Assembly: GCF_002368335.1 (NCBI RefSeq)
Contig: NZ_AP018288.1
Location: forward strand, 7,901,051 to 7,965,050
Source of the DNA: Nostoc sp. NIES-4103
GTDB taxonomy: Bacteria; Cyanobacteriota; Cyanobacteriia; Cyanobacteriales; Nostocaceae
Reading direction: 5' to 3'
DNA: 64,000 nucleotides
Part shown: piece after piece, positions 16,660 to 24,742 of the stretch
Numbering within the stretch: the first letter of the stretch is position 1
Layout of the letters: every line of letters starts with the position of its first letter
Notes under the pieces: model-generated
Databases searched by the model: none
Seen by the model: only the letters and a program-made list of their open reading frames with translations
What the model was told of the DNA's origin: nothing
Program-made: the position numbers and the translations under genes

Positions 16660-17482
16660 ATTTTGAGTTGAGGCTGTCAAAAGTCAATAGTCAATAGCCT
16701 AAAAAAGCTTGATTAAAGACTGTTAACTGTGAACTGTTGACAACCCTAACCTTTATTTAGCGTGCTAGTTGCAGATGTCTTGTATTACTGCCTGAAGTTT
16801 TCACTCTCAACAGTCATCAGGAGCCAGCGCGTTGCAAAGCCAGTTGCACTCTAAGGGTTTCCCGACTTGAGGAGCCAGTGCGAAGAGCGCGTGCCGACAG
16901 CCTTTGCAACTGGCGTCAAACTGGCGTGAGGTTCCCTCGTTGAGTGCGACTGGCGTTCATCAGTTCTACTATGGTTTTGTTAGCGAGGCTACCCACTAGG
17001 GGTAGCTACTCACATCAGTCAACTGGTCGCGGCAAGGAGTCCCCCACCAACTTTTATGTATGGTGGGGGACTCCTCGCCGCGCTTTGGTATTGGGTACTA
17101 GGTACTGGGTACTGGGAAAAGTTTTTTAAAATTTGGTGAGCCAGTACGGTCTTGGGGGTTTCCCCCATGAGTAACTGGCGAACCCGTAAGGGTGGAGGGT
17201 AATGAGCAACCACCATAATTTTTCAATTTTACACCCAATCCCCAATCCCTAATCCCTAGTCCCCAGTCCCTTTTACATTTTGCTAGTCATCCTACATGAT
17301 ATTGGCTTAGAACAATTCATAATATTTGATTGTTACTTCCAATTTGGATATAAACACAGCTGTTTTTAAAATTACATATTGATTATTATTACTTATATTT
17401 TATTCCTCCACTCCCGTTTTACTGCCAGTTAGAAAATTATTGTAGTGTTGGCTAGCTTCTAGGTGACCTAATTCTTTCCTAG
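16660..17482. other. Repeat-filled intergenic region
   Basis: About 820 bases with no supported gene. It includes the continuation of the TTACGCAA-type repeat (16639 to about 16700), copies of the GCCAGT/CCCGACTTGAG family (16825-16950), TGGTGGGGGACTCC units (17037-17080), heptamer GGGTACT units (17085-17118), a palindromic GCCAGTACGG...GTAACTGGC element (17135-17180) and CCCCAAT/CCCTAGT units (17227-17272). The last 200 bases are AT-rich and featureless. Confidence 0.7.
17135..17180. repeat. Palindromic GCCAGT...ACTGGC element
   Basis: GCCAGTACGGTCTTGGGGG on the left and CCCCCATGAGTAACTGGC on the right form an imperfect hairpin. The same element lies in reverse orientation at 49162-49206, and diverged forms at 1330-1425 and 14191-14235. 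It is a dispersed repeat of unknown mobility. Confidence 0.8.
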
Positions 17483-17704
17483 TCATCCTAAACCTTCACT
17501 GTTTTTGCTTTTAGGAGAGTTTGCTTTTGGGAGAGAATTTTTCTGTGAAACTGGCAGATCGATATCATTTTTGGCTAACCAATTTTCAATCAGTTCAGCT
17601 GTCACGTCAGACATATTCAATCCCTTAAAAAAACAAACTGTTTTAAACCTGTCTTTTGTTTCAGGCGATAGGTAAACCCTTATAGAAGCTTCTCCTTGTG
17701 CCAC
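17483..17704 (-). CDS. Ribbon-helix-helix DNA-binding protein
   Basis: A 73-residue protein whose first 45 residues fit a ribbon-helix-helix fold: a short strand (ASIRVYLSPE), a helix (ETKDRFKTVCFFKG) and a second helix (NMSDVTAELIENWLAKN). The Lys/Ser-rich tail is probably disordered. Such proteins dimerise and bind short palindromes as repressors, often of their own gene, or act in plasmid partition. The region directly upstream (17726-17803) carries an exact palindrome with repeated half-sites, as expected for autoregulation. No toxin or parA partner is adjacent, so it is an orphan regulator. Confidence 0.75.
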   Translation of the reverse strand: MAQGEASIRVYLSPETKDRFKTVCFFKGLNMSDVTAELIENWLAKNDIDLPVSQKNSLPKANSPKSKNSEGLG

Positions 17705-17725
17705 ACTATACTCCAGCTTATGAAC

Positions 17726-17803
17726 CTATTCACTAGTTTATTAGTGCAATGGTTCACAGAGCAAAATTATACATTGGTTGACTAATGCACTAGTGCATTG
17801 GTA
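17726..17803. promoter_or_regulatory. Probable operator of the RHH protein
   Basis: AATGCACTAGTGCATT at 17784-17799 is a perfect 16-base palindrome. The half-site TAGTGCAWTGGT is found twice, as TAGTGCAATGGT (17742-17753) and TAGTGCATTGGT (17791-17802), and CACTAG recurs at 17731. The repeats begin 27 bases upstream of the RHH start codon. The binding role is inferred from position and symmetry. Confidence 0.6.
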
Positions 17804-18602
17804 TAGTATCACCTATACCCAAAGAAATACACCCAACAAAGGCAACAGACGCCAGAAAGTGTACCCACGGGTAGATGAATAACCAATGAGCGAACAAAGC
17901 CAATTTTGGCTTAAGTTAGCTTATTTGCAGTGAAATTAAAAGTTGTCACCCAAGTGAAACCAGATGATTGTTTTCCAACAGACCACAAGCGATGCTTCCA
18001 AATCACATCATTTGCAAATAGCCTATAGGCATTATTCAGGTTGTGTTTGGGCATCATTCATTCTGTCACTGTCTTGAAAATAGGGAGTGGGGAGTAGGGA
18101 GTAGGGAGTAGGGAAAATGTATTTTCATGTCCTCATTGTGTGACTTTTCACATGAATATCTAGCTTGAAAATAGTTTTGATTTCTTCGTTACAGAAGAAA
18201 AACTGTCGTACTTTATTGTGAGCAACAGCGCATGGAAGACGATATAGAAAAAGGTTGTTTCTCACTGAATACATCTGCTGTCTGTCATGGTTTACCATTC
18301 CTCAATTAAGGATAAAAAGAAAAGTCATTGAGTGCCTTGTGTATAGCGTGATTAGCTTCTAATTACTGAAAATTACCGACCTATATTCATACTATTTGTT
18401 TTTGAAAAAGTGCCTACAGGCTTTACAATTGCATGTTTTCGTATCAATTCATTACGTGAATCCAGTACAACCTTACATAGAATTAATATCACCACCGAAC
18501 GCACCTCATCTCAATAACATATAAACTGAGTTAAAAATTGATTTTTTTCTATAAAAAGCATTTTCAAATAATCCGTTTATCTAGAATAGTAGGAGCTTAG
18601 GT
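17804..18602. other. Long leader region ahead of the Rieske locus
   Basis: About 800 AT-rich bases. It contains a small hairpin AGCCAATTTTGGCT (17899-17912) and GGGAGTA tandem units (18079-18113). A 25-codon frame (18232-18309) would encode a short Cys-containing peptide starting MEDDIEKGCFSL; it has no good ribosome site. The promoter of the downstream locus is presumably in the last 150 bases, but I cannot assign boxes reliably. Confidence 0.5.
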
Positions 18603-19661
18603 GTGCTAAAAAACTTCTGGTATGCTTGTGAATTTAGCTCAGCTGTCACTAACAAGCCCAAGCAAATTGTGTTATTAAATCAGAGATTTGTCCTTTACCG
18701 CAATCAAGAAGGACAAGTTGTAGCACTCAAAGACCAATGTTCTCATCGTGGTGCTGCATTATCTATGGGCTGGTTAGAAAACAGCTGTATCCGTTGTCCC
18801 TATCATGGATGGAAATTTCAAGCCGATGGGCAATGTATTGAAATACCTTCTAATGCAATGGGAACACCTATTCCGAAAAGAGCCACTATAGATAGTTATT
18901 CAGTGCAAGAAAAATACGGTTTTGTCTGGCTGTTTTATGGAAATTTACCAGAACAAGAACGCCCACCAATTCCTTCTTTGCCAGAATATGAAGACCCTAC
19001 TATGCATCCCATTTATTTAGAATATCAGATGAAAGCCAACTATACTAGAGTCATCGAAAATGCTCTTGATCCGGCTCATCTGTATGCAGTCCATGCTAAT
19101 TCTTTTGGGGCAGGATTTGCACAAGATCCAAGAGTTGAAGACTATGTAGTTGAAAATGAAGATTGGGGCATCAGTACCAAAATCACATATAAAAATTACA
19201 CTAAGCCCAAGAATGGTATATTTAAATCCTTCTTTCGTCCAGCACGTACACAATTAAATGCCAAGACCACTTTTTACCTACCTAACATAACTAAAATCGA
19301 GAGTGATTTTGGTCGTGGCAAAATGATAAATTATGCCGTCCACATTCCTGTTGATGACAACACAACTATTAGTAAAAGAATTCAATTTCGCAATTTTTTT
19401 ACATATTCTTGGGCAGATAGCTTATTTATCAAGTTTCACCATAAAGTTGGGTTAGAAGATAAAGTAGTAACCGAGTCTCAATATCCCAAATTGATACCTG
19501 ACACTTTATCAGCTGAAGTCCATGTTCCTGCTGATGCTTTAACTCTTGCTTATCGTCAGCTGCGTCAAAAATATTTGGCTATGGGTTGGGGTTTGCAGTC
19601 TAAACACAGTGAATTACACAACTGTCAACGAGATGTAAGAAAACTGATAAAACTTAGTTAA
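18603..19661 (+). CDS. Rieske non-heme iron oxygenase, first of a tandem pair
   Basis: Rieske-type mono- or dioxygenase alpha subunit related to pheophorbide a oxygenase-like and ring-hydroxylating enzymes. The [2Fe-2S] ligands are C46/H48 and C65/H68 (CSHRG, CPYHGW). The mononuclear iron site is D156-x2-H159-x4-H164 (DPAHLYAVH). There is no signal peptide or C-terminal membrane segment, unlike plant PaO. GTG is the start codon, with AGGAG about 7 bases upstream. The neighbour at 19771 is a paralogue with a closely similar N-terminal half. It opens a co-directional run with hemF, an FAD oxidase and a DevBCA exporter, pointing to oxidation of a specialised product. The substrate is unknown. 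Confidence 0.85.
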   Translation: MLKNFWYACEFSSAVTNKPKQIVLLNQRFVLYRNQEGQVVALKDQCSHRGAALSMGWLENSCIRCPYHGWKFQADGQCIEIPSNAMGTPIPKRATIDSYSVQEKYGFVWLFYGNLPEQERPPIPSLPEYEDPTMHPIYLEYQMKANYTRVIENALDPAHLYAVHANSFGAGFAQDPRVEDYVVENEDWGISTKITYKNYTKPKNGIFKSFFRPARTQLNAKTTFYLPNITKIESDFGRGKMINYAVHIPVDDNTTISKRIQFRNFFTYSWADSLFIKFHHKVGLEDKVVTESQYPKLIPDTLSAEVHVPADALTLAYRQLRQKYLAMGWGLQSKHSELHNCQRDVRKLIKLS

Positions 19662-19770
19662 TTAACTAGATTTGCATCTCATAATAGTTGAGTTATAAAT
19701 CAAAAATTTGAGCGCAATTCGATATTGAATTACCAAAACAATATATCTAGAGATGTAGGAGGCTAATACT

Positions 19771-20775
19771 TTGAATAACTTCTGGTATGCTTGTGAATTT
19801 AGCTCCAATGTCACTAATAAGCCCAAGCAAATTGTGATGTTAAATCAGAGATTTGTCCTCTACCGCAACACTGAAAGACAAATCGTAGCTTTGAAAGATC
19901 ATTGTCCTCATCGCGGTGCTGCTTTATCTCTCGGTTGGGTTGAAGATGACTGTATCCGTTGTCCTTATCATGGATGGAAATTTCAAGCTGATGGTAAATG
20001 CATGGAAATTCCTTCCAATGCACCTGGAATATCTATCCCTAAAAGAGCTAGTGTAGACAGCTATCCAGTGAAGGAAAAATATGGTTTTGTTTGGCTATTT
20101 TATGGAGACTTGCCAGAAGGAAAACGTCCTCCTTTGCCAACTTTTCCAGAATACATAGTCAAGACTATGCATCCTGTTTACGATGAGGGTATAGATAATG
20201 CTAACTATGCTCGACTGATGGAAGCTAATCTTGACTTTACCCATGTGATTGCAGTCCATAGAAAATCCTTTGGTCAGAGAATTCCCATCAATAAAACTAT
20301 TAAGTATAAAGTCGATAAATATGATTGGGGTGCAGTTGCCAAAGTTAAGTATGAATCTTTAGGTAAATCGAAAAGTATTTTGAACTTTTTGCTTGGTGGG
20401 CGCCCAGAATTGAGAACAAGATTGACATTATACTTGCCTAACGTTACCCTAGCAGAAATTAGTATAGGTAGAGATGATAGGTTTGATATCAAGTTTGGGA
20501 TTTTAGTTGCCCACCTTCCTATTGATGACAACACCACTGTTGTTAAACGGGTTTTGTATCGCAATATTTTACCCATACCTTGGTTAGATAATTTTTTCAG
20601 AAAGCTTGACCACAAACTCGCTCAAGAAGACACAGTAGTCGTCGCAACTTTAGATTCTCAACCAATGCCTAAAATATCAGAAGAACTTCACGTTGCTGCT
20701 GACGCTTTAGATATTACTTTTCGTAAGCTTTTGCAAAAACACTTAGCACAATCCTCTAATAATTTGGGATTTTAG
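19771..20775 (+). CDS. Rieske non-heme iron oxygenase, second of a tandem pair
   Basis: A paralogue of the preceding gene, sharing NFWYACEFSS at the N-terminus and CIRCPYHGWKFQADG around the cluster. Rieske ligands are C45/H47 and C64/H67; the iron site is D155-x2-H158-x4-H163 (DFTHVIAVH). The C-terminal halves diverge more, suggesting different substrates or positions of attack. The start is TTG, preceded by a strong AGGAGG 8 bases upstream. The 109-base spacer to its partner has no terminator. Both catalytic centres are intact, so both proteins should be active if supplied with reductase electrons; no dedicated reductase is encoded nearby. Confidence 0.85.
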   Translation: MNNFWYACEFSSNVTNKPKQIVMLNQRFVLYRNTERQIVALKDHCPHRGAALSLGWVEDDCIRCPYHGWKFQADGKCMEIPSNAPGISIPKRASVDSYPVKEKYGFVWLFYGDLPEGKRPPLPTFPEYIVKTMHPVYDEGIDNANYARLMEANLDFTHVIAVHRKSFGQRIPINKTIKYKVDKYDWGAVAKVKYESLGKSKSILNFLLGGRPELRTRLTLYLPNVTLAEISIGRDDRFDIKFGILVAHLPIDDNTTVVKRVLYRNILPIPWLDNFFRKLDHKLAQEDTVVVATLDSQPMPKISEELHVAADALDITFRKLLQKHLAQSSNNLGF

Positions 20776-20993
20776 ATTTTGCGAAAAGTTGTGTGGGCGG
20801 GTCTCCCGACTTGAGCAAACTTTTCAAGACGGATTTTGGATTTTGGATTAACAATGAATCTAGAGTTATCAAAGTAGACAGAACATAAATTTTTTGCCAG
20901 AAAGTGACTAACAAATTTGCAGGGTATCGCATAGCAACAATTACGCAACTGCAACTGAGCAGGACTTAATTAATAGTGAGTGAGGAGATAACC

Positions 20994-21998
20994 ATGACCC
21001 ATATTCTAGAAAAATCGGTTACACAACAACCGAAAATTCGCGGGGTAATCGACGAGACTTTCAGACAGATGTTTGAGAATACTTGCCAAGCTCTTGAGGC
21101 GCTAGATGGTAAGGGGTTTATGGAACAGTCTTGGACTCGTGATCACAATGGTATTTGGACGGCTGGTGAGAGTAGTAAAAATGCCATATATATCGATAGA
21201 TCTCTGCATAATGGCAATGTCTTTGAAAAAGTGGGAGTTAATTATGTAGCGATAGAAGGTGAATTACCGCCTGGAATGTCCTTCCAGCAATCAGGCGCTT
21301 TAGCAACAGAAGTAGCAGATCAAATCACTAACAAAAAAGGCAATCGTTACTTTGCTACAGGTTCTAGCTTTGTGATTCATCCCCAGAATCCCATGGCACC
21401 TACTGCTCATGCGAACTATCGTTATTTTCAGATCAATAATGGTAATCAACCTGTTTATTGGTGGTTTGGCGGCGGAGCAGACTTAACACCGGCTTACGTT
21501 TTTGAGGAAGATGCAGTTCATTTCCATCAGGTGCATAAAGAAGTTTGTGACAAGTACGATTCTGCTTACTACCCTCGTTTTAAAAAGTTGTGTGATGAAT
21601 ACTTTCACATCCCCCATCGTGGTGAAAGTCGAGGCATAGGTGGAATTTTCTTTGACCATCTTAATAAAGGTAATCCTGAAAAACTTCTTGCTTTTGTGAC
21701 CAGTTGTACTGAAGCTTTTCTTCCTGCTTATATGCCGATTGTTCAAAGACGTAAGGATATGAAATTTACAGAGAAGAATAAGTACTGGCAGCGTCTTGTA
21801 CGTGGACGCTATGTAGAGTTTATTTTGTCTTGCGATCGCGGTCTTCGTTTTGGTCTAGCAAGCGGTATGGTTAAACAACAAAGTGTGTTTAACTGTATGC
21901 CTCCAGCTGCTAGTTGGGAATATGACGACCAACCCCTCCCTGGTAGTCAAGAAGCAATGCTCAAAGAAGTACTAAAAAATCCTCGTGACTGGCTATAA
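20994..21998 (+). CDS. hemF: Oxygen-dependent coproporphyrinogen III oxidase
   Basis: Converts coproporphyrinogen III to protoporphyrinogen IX with O2. HemF hallmarks are present: NYRYFQINNG near residue 140, WWFGGGADLTPAYVFEEDA, HRGESRGIGGIFFDHLN, and the C-terminal YVEFILSCDRGLRFGL with PPAASWEYD. Frame extends to a GTG at 20976, but ATG 20994 has an ideal GAGGAG site 6 bases upstream, giving 334 residues. Its place between two Rieske oxygenases and an FAD oxidase is unusual for a haem gene and suggests a second, locus-specific copy; whether the chromosome has another hemF cannot be seen here. Confidence 0.93.
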   Translation: MTHILEKSVTQQPKIRGVIDETFRQMFENTCQALEALDGKGFMEQSWTRDHNGIWTAGESSKNAIYIDRSLHNGNVFEKVGVNYVAIEGELPPGMSFQQSGALATEVADQITNKKGNRYFATGSSFVIHPQNPMAPTAHANYRYFQINNGNQPVYWWFGGGADLTPAYVFEEDAVHFHQVHKEVCDKYDSAYYPRFKKLCDEYFHIPHRGESRGIGGIFFDHLNKGNPEKLLAFVTSCTEAFLPAYMPIVQRRKDMKFTEKNKYWQRLVRGRYVEFILSCDRGLRFGLASGMVKQQSVFNCMPPAASWEYDDQPLPGSQEAMLKEVLKNPRDWL

Positions 21999-22088
21999 AT
22001 TTCTCGAACCTGCTAATTATTTGGAATTAACGGTCACATAAACAAAGACGGATAAGCAGAGAAAAACAGATAGTCATTGGTGAGTTAA

Positions 22089-22328
22089 ATGAGAAAAATC
22101 AAATCGGTGGATGTGAGGCAAGTAAAAGCAAGAACTATGTCAACAAATCTTTCTAAAACTTATAAACAGTCTTTACAAGCAGTAACAAATTACTTCTTTT
22201 TTGAAAATGTGAAACAGCACCAAATTCTCAGCAGTGAACTGGAAATAGATATTGTATTAATTTGCCTGAATACTTGCAGATATGTGCTGCTTTGGATAAT
22301 TTTGCTTTGTGTATATGCCAGTATATAA
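22089..22328 (+). CDS. Possible small membrane-anchored protein
   Basis: A 79-codon frame in the hemF to ATC-hydrolase-like spacer. It has GGTGAG 4 bases ahead of its ATG; an internal ATG at 22137 is also possible. The N-terminal two thirds are polar and basic, and the last 25 residues (CRYVLLWIILLCVYASI) could form one membrane helix. No family is recognised. It shares direction with the locus, but AT-rich DNA gives such frames by chance, so the call is weak. Confidence 0.3.
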   Translation: MRKIKSVDVRQVKARTMSTNLSKTYKQSLQAVTNYFFFENVKQHQILSSELEIDIVLICLNTCRYVLLWIILLCVYASI

Positions 22329-22348
22329 TTCCTAGCACTTAATAATTG

Positions 22349-22370
22349 CCCCCCCCTTAGTAAGGGGGGG
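22349..22370. repeat. C8/G7 hairpin repeat
   Basis: CCCCCCCC-TTAGTAA-GGGGGGG, followed by CTAAAGGGGGG. This is a hairpin of a common dispersed type in cyanobacteria. It lies within the Rieske locus, between the small frame and the ATC-hydrolase-like gene, and could weaken read-through although there is no T-run. Confidence 0.65.
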
Positions 22371-22482
22371 CTAAAGGGGGGTCGAATTAAGGTCAACTTC
22401 ATAGAAAAATGGTATTACGCATAATCAATTACCAATCTTTTTGATTTATTAATGTGTTAATAGGTAACCTAGGAGAATAAAA

Positions 22483-23124
22483 ATGAAAACTGAAACTGAA
22501 CTGGTTACAGGCAACCTTCGCATGGAAGATATTATCAATATTGATGAATCTAAAGCAATTAATCTGTTCAGGAATAGATTTAAAAGATATAAACAACTAG
22601 TAGAAGAAATAGGAGATGCAGCCGCTTTTGAAAAAATTATGGAAAAATATCCTGAGCAACAAAAGGTATTAATGGGTACTTTTATTGAGAACGATAGCTT
22701 AGCTCAAGGCTTCAAGAAAGCGGCTCCTTTACTGGGACTTATGGGCTTTGTTATGGAAGTAGTTGATATTTCTCAAAATGAAACAGATGCAGCATTAGAA
22801 ATTCAAAGAATTTGCCCAATTTTGTCTATTGCCAAGGAATATGGTTTTGATAATCCCTGTCGTGTCTTTTGTGAAATGGAACAAGAAGCGACTAGAAGAG
22901 CTTTTCCTGGTATGAAGGCTGCGATTCTTAGTAAACAAGCAGAAGGACACTGTGTTTGTGTATTTAAGTATGAAAGACCTGCAACAAAGATGATGTCATC
23001 AATTACACAAAAACAAAATTTTTATTTGCGATTAATAAAACGCACCATCGAGTTAGCTAAACTAATTCCTAGCTTGATGCAAATTGGTATTAAAGTTATA
23101 AAAGCACGCTTTAATCAGAATTAA
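22483..23124 (+). CDS. ATC-hydrolase-like protein (L-2-amino-thiazoline-4-carboxylate hydrolase family)
   Basis: A soluble 213-residue protein. The arrangement of a CPILSIAKEYGF stretch, NPCRVFCEMEQ, and a later GHCVCVFKYERP resembles the L-2-amino-thiazoline-4-carboxylic acid hydrolase family, in which conserved Cys-containing segments lie at these places. In Pseudomonas that enzyme opens a thiazoline ring; many homologues have unknown roles. The last 35 residues are basic and partly hydrophobic. AGGAGAATAAAA precedes the ATG. It belongs to the Rieske/HemF/FAD-oxidase run, 47 bases before the FAD oxidase. The family assignment is from pattern only. Confidence 0.5.
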   Translation: MKTETELVTGNLRMEDIINIDESKAINLFRNRFKRYKQLVEEIGDAAAFEKIMEKYPEQQKVLMGTFIENDSLAQGFKKAAPLLGLMGFVMEVVDISQNETDAALEIQRICPILSIAKEYGFDNPCRVFCEMEQEATRRAFPGMKAAILSKQAEGHCVCVFKYERPATKMMSSITQKQNFYLRLIKRTIELAKLIPSLMQIGIKVIKARFNQN

Positions 23125-23171
23125 TTTAATCAAAAAATATCAGCAACTCTACCCTAAACAAGGTTATTGAG

Positions 23172-24587
23172 ATGAACAGTATTATTGCAGATTTAAAATA
23201 TATTATTGAGGGTGAAGTTAGTGATACTAAAACAGACTTAGAAGCAGTTTCTCAAGACTTTGGCGGTATTATTCAGAAATTTCCTCAAATTGTTGTTCGT
23301 CCTCATAATTCTACTGATATTGCTAAAGCTATTAAGTATGCTGCTAACCATGATTTAACTATTTCATCAAGGGCTGCGGGACATTCGTTAAGTGGTCAAT
23401 CTTTAAACCAAGGTGGAATCCTCTTAGATATGAGGAACATGAATCAAATTCATGAGTTCCACCCGGATGAACTTTGGTTTAAAGCTGATGCTGGTGTGAC
23501 TTGGAAGCAAATAGTAAATACTTCAATACCACATGGCGTAGTTCCTCCTGTCTTAACAAATAACTTTGAAGTCACTTTAGGAGGAACTCTTTCAGCAGGT
23601 GGTTTAGGTTTGAGTTCTTTTCGTTACGGATCTCAAGCTGATAATTGTCTGGGTTTGGAAGTTGTAACCGGAACAGGTGATATTGTCTGGTGTACGTCTG
23701 AAAATAATAGTGAACTTTTCTATCATGTTCTTTGTGGTTATGGTCAGTTTGGTATCATGACCAAAGTACAAAATCGGCTAAGAAAATACCGTCCTTTTAC
23801 TCGCAGTTATTTTCTTTGCTATGACGACTTAGATAGCCTCTTGAATGATCAGCGTCTTCTGGTTTCAGAAAATCGTATCGATGGTTTAGTATCGTTATTT
23901 TCTCCCTGTTTACTAGGAGTTTCTAGAGCCAGTGAAAAAGGGATAAAACCTCTAATCGAGTGGTTTTACAGAATGCAAATTACTCTAGAAGTGGATTCTG
24001 TAAATGATATAAACCACGAGAAAACACTCTCTAACTTAAATTTCTATCGTCACATACATACTGAAGACCTGACTTTTGATAAGTTTATCCAACCAATGGC
24101 AGAAGTACCTCATCCTGTAGATACTGCTAACTCTTGGATAGACGTTCTGTTACCAGCTTCAGTAGCTAAAAACTACATTGATATTGCACTCCAACGCATA
24201 CCCTCTTTCCTCGATTTTCGGACTATACCTGTGGGTTCGTTTTGTCTAAATTCTGGTAATACTAAAATGCCCATGTTTCCTTTACCTGATGAAGAGTTAA
24301 TTATTGGGTTAGGAATGTATCCTACTATTCCAAAATCACAGGTTAAGCCTGTTATAGAGCAGTTAAATTTCCTAACTGACCTTGGTTTTCAAATGGGTGG
24401 TAAAAGATATATGGCTACTTGGGTGGATTTTGATATTACAAGATGGCGGCTTCAATTTGGTGATTACTGGCCTCAAGTTAATGAGATTAAGAAAAAATAC
24501 GACCCGAATGGGATACTGAATCCTGGTTTTTTTAAGTATGAAGAGGTTGTACAAGAAGAAGTGAATAAAATAAGGGTTTCGGCATAG
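23172..24587 (+). CDS. FAD-linked oxidase, cytokinin-dehydrogenase-like
   Basis: A VAO/PCMH-fold flavoenzyme. The FAD domain shows VVRPHNSTDIAKAIKYA, RAAGHSLSGQSLNQGGILLDM with H71 in the GHS motif that is the covalent flavin attachment site in cytokinin dehydrogenases, and GGTLSAGGLGLSSFRYG. The substrate domain includes PVDTANSWIDVLLP, comparable to the CKX PHPWLNLFVP region, and the C-terminal KKKYDPNGILNPG. It lacks an obvious signal peptide. It could act as an oxidase of an amine, alcohol or sugar. The location beside oxygenases and an exporter suggests tailoring of a secreted compound rather than hormone breakdown. Confidence 0.82.
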   Translation: MNSIIADLKYIIEGEVSDTKTDLEAVSQDFGGIIQKFPQIVVRPHNSTDIAKAIKYAANHDLTISSRAAGHSLSGQSLNQGGILLDMRNMNQIHEFHPDELWFKADAGVTWKQIVNTSIPHGVVPPVLTNNFEVTLGGTLSAGGLGLSSFRYGSQADNCLGLEVVTGTGDIVWCTSENNSELFYHVLCGYGQFGIMTKVQNRLRKYRPFTRSYFLCYDDLDSLLNDQRLLVSENRIDGLVSLFSPCLLGVSRASEKGIKPLIEWFYRMQITLEVDSVNDINHEKTLSNLNFYRHIHTEDLTFDKFIQPMAEVPHPVDTANSWIDVLLPASVAKNYIDIALQRIPSFLDFRTIPVGSFCLNSGNTKMPMFPLPDEELIIGLGMYPTIPKSQVKPVIEQLNFLTDLGFQMGGKRYMATWVDFDITRWRLQFGDYWPQVNEIKKKYDPNGILNPGFFKYEEVVQEEVNKIRVSA

Positions 24588-24742
24588 TTGGTAAGTCCTG
24601 AAAGCATTAATTATAAATAATGCAATACGGTTCAGCTAAGGCTAAAACTCTGAGTCAAAGTCAAATTTTTTAACGAACCGCTAAGAACGCCAAGGACGCA
24701 GAGAGAAGAAAGAAATACTTAACTTAACTGTATTGAATTATA

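Noticed and set aside
23172..24587. Calling the FAD oxidase a cytokinin dehydrogenase
   Set aside because: The flavin site and fold match, but the surroundings give no reason to assume a cytokinin substrate.
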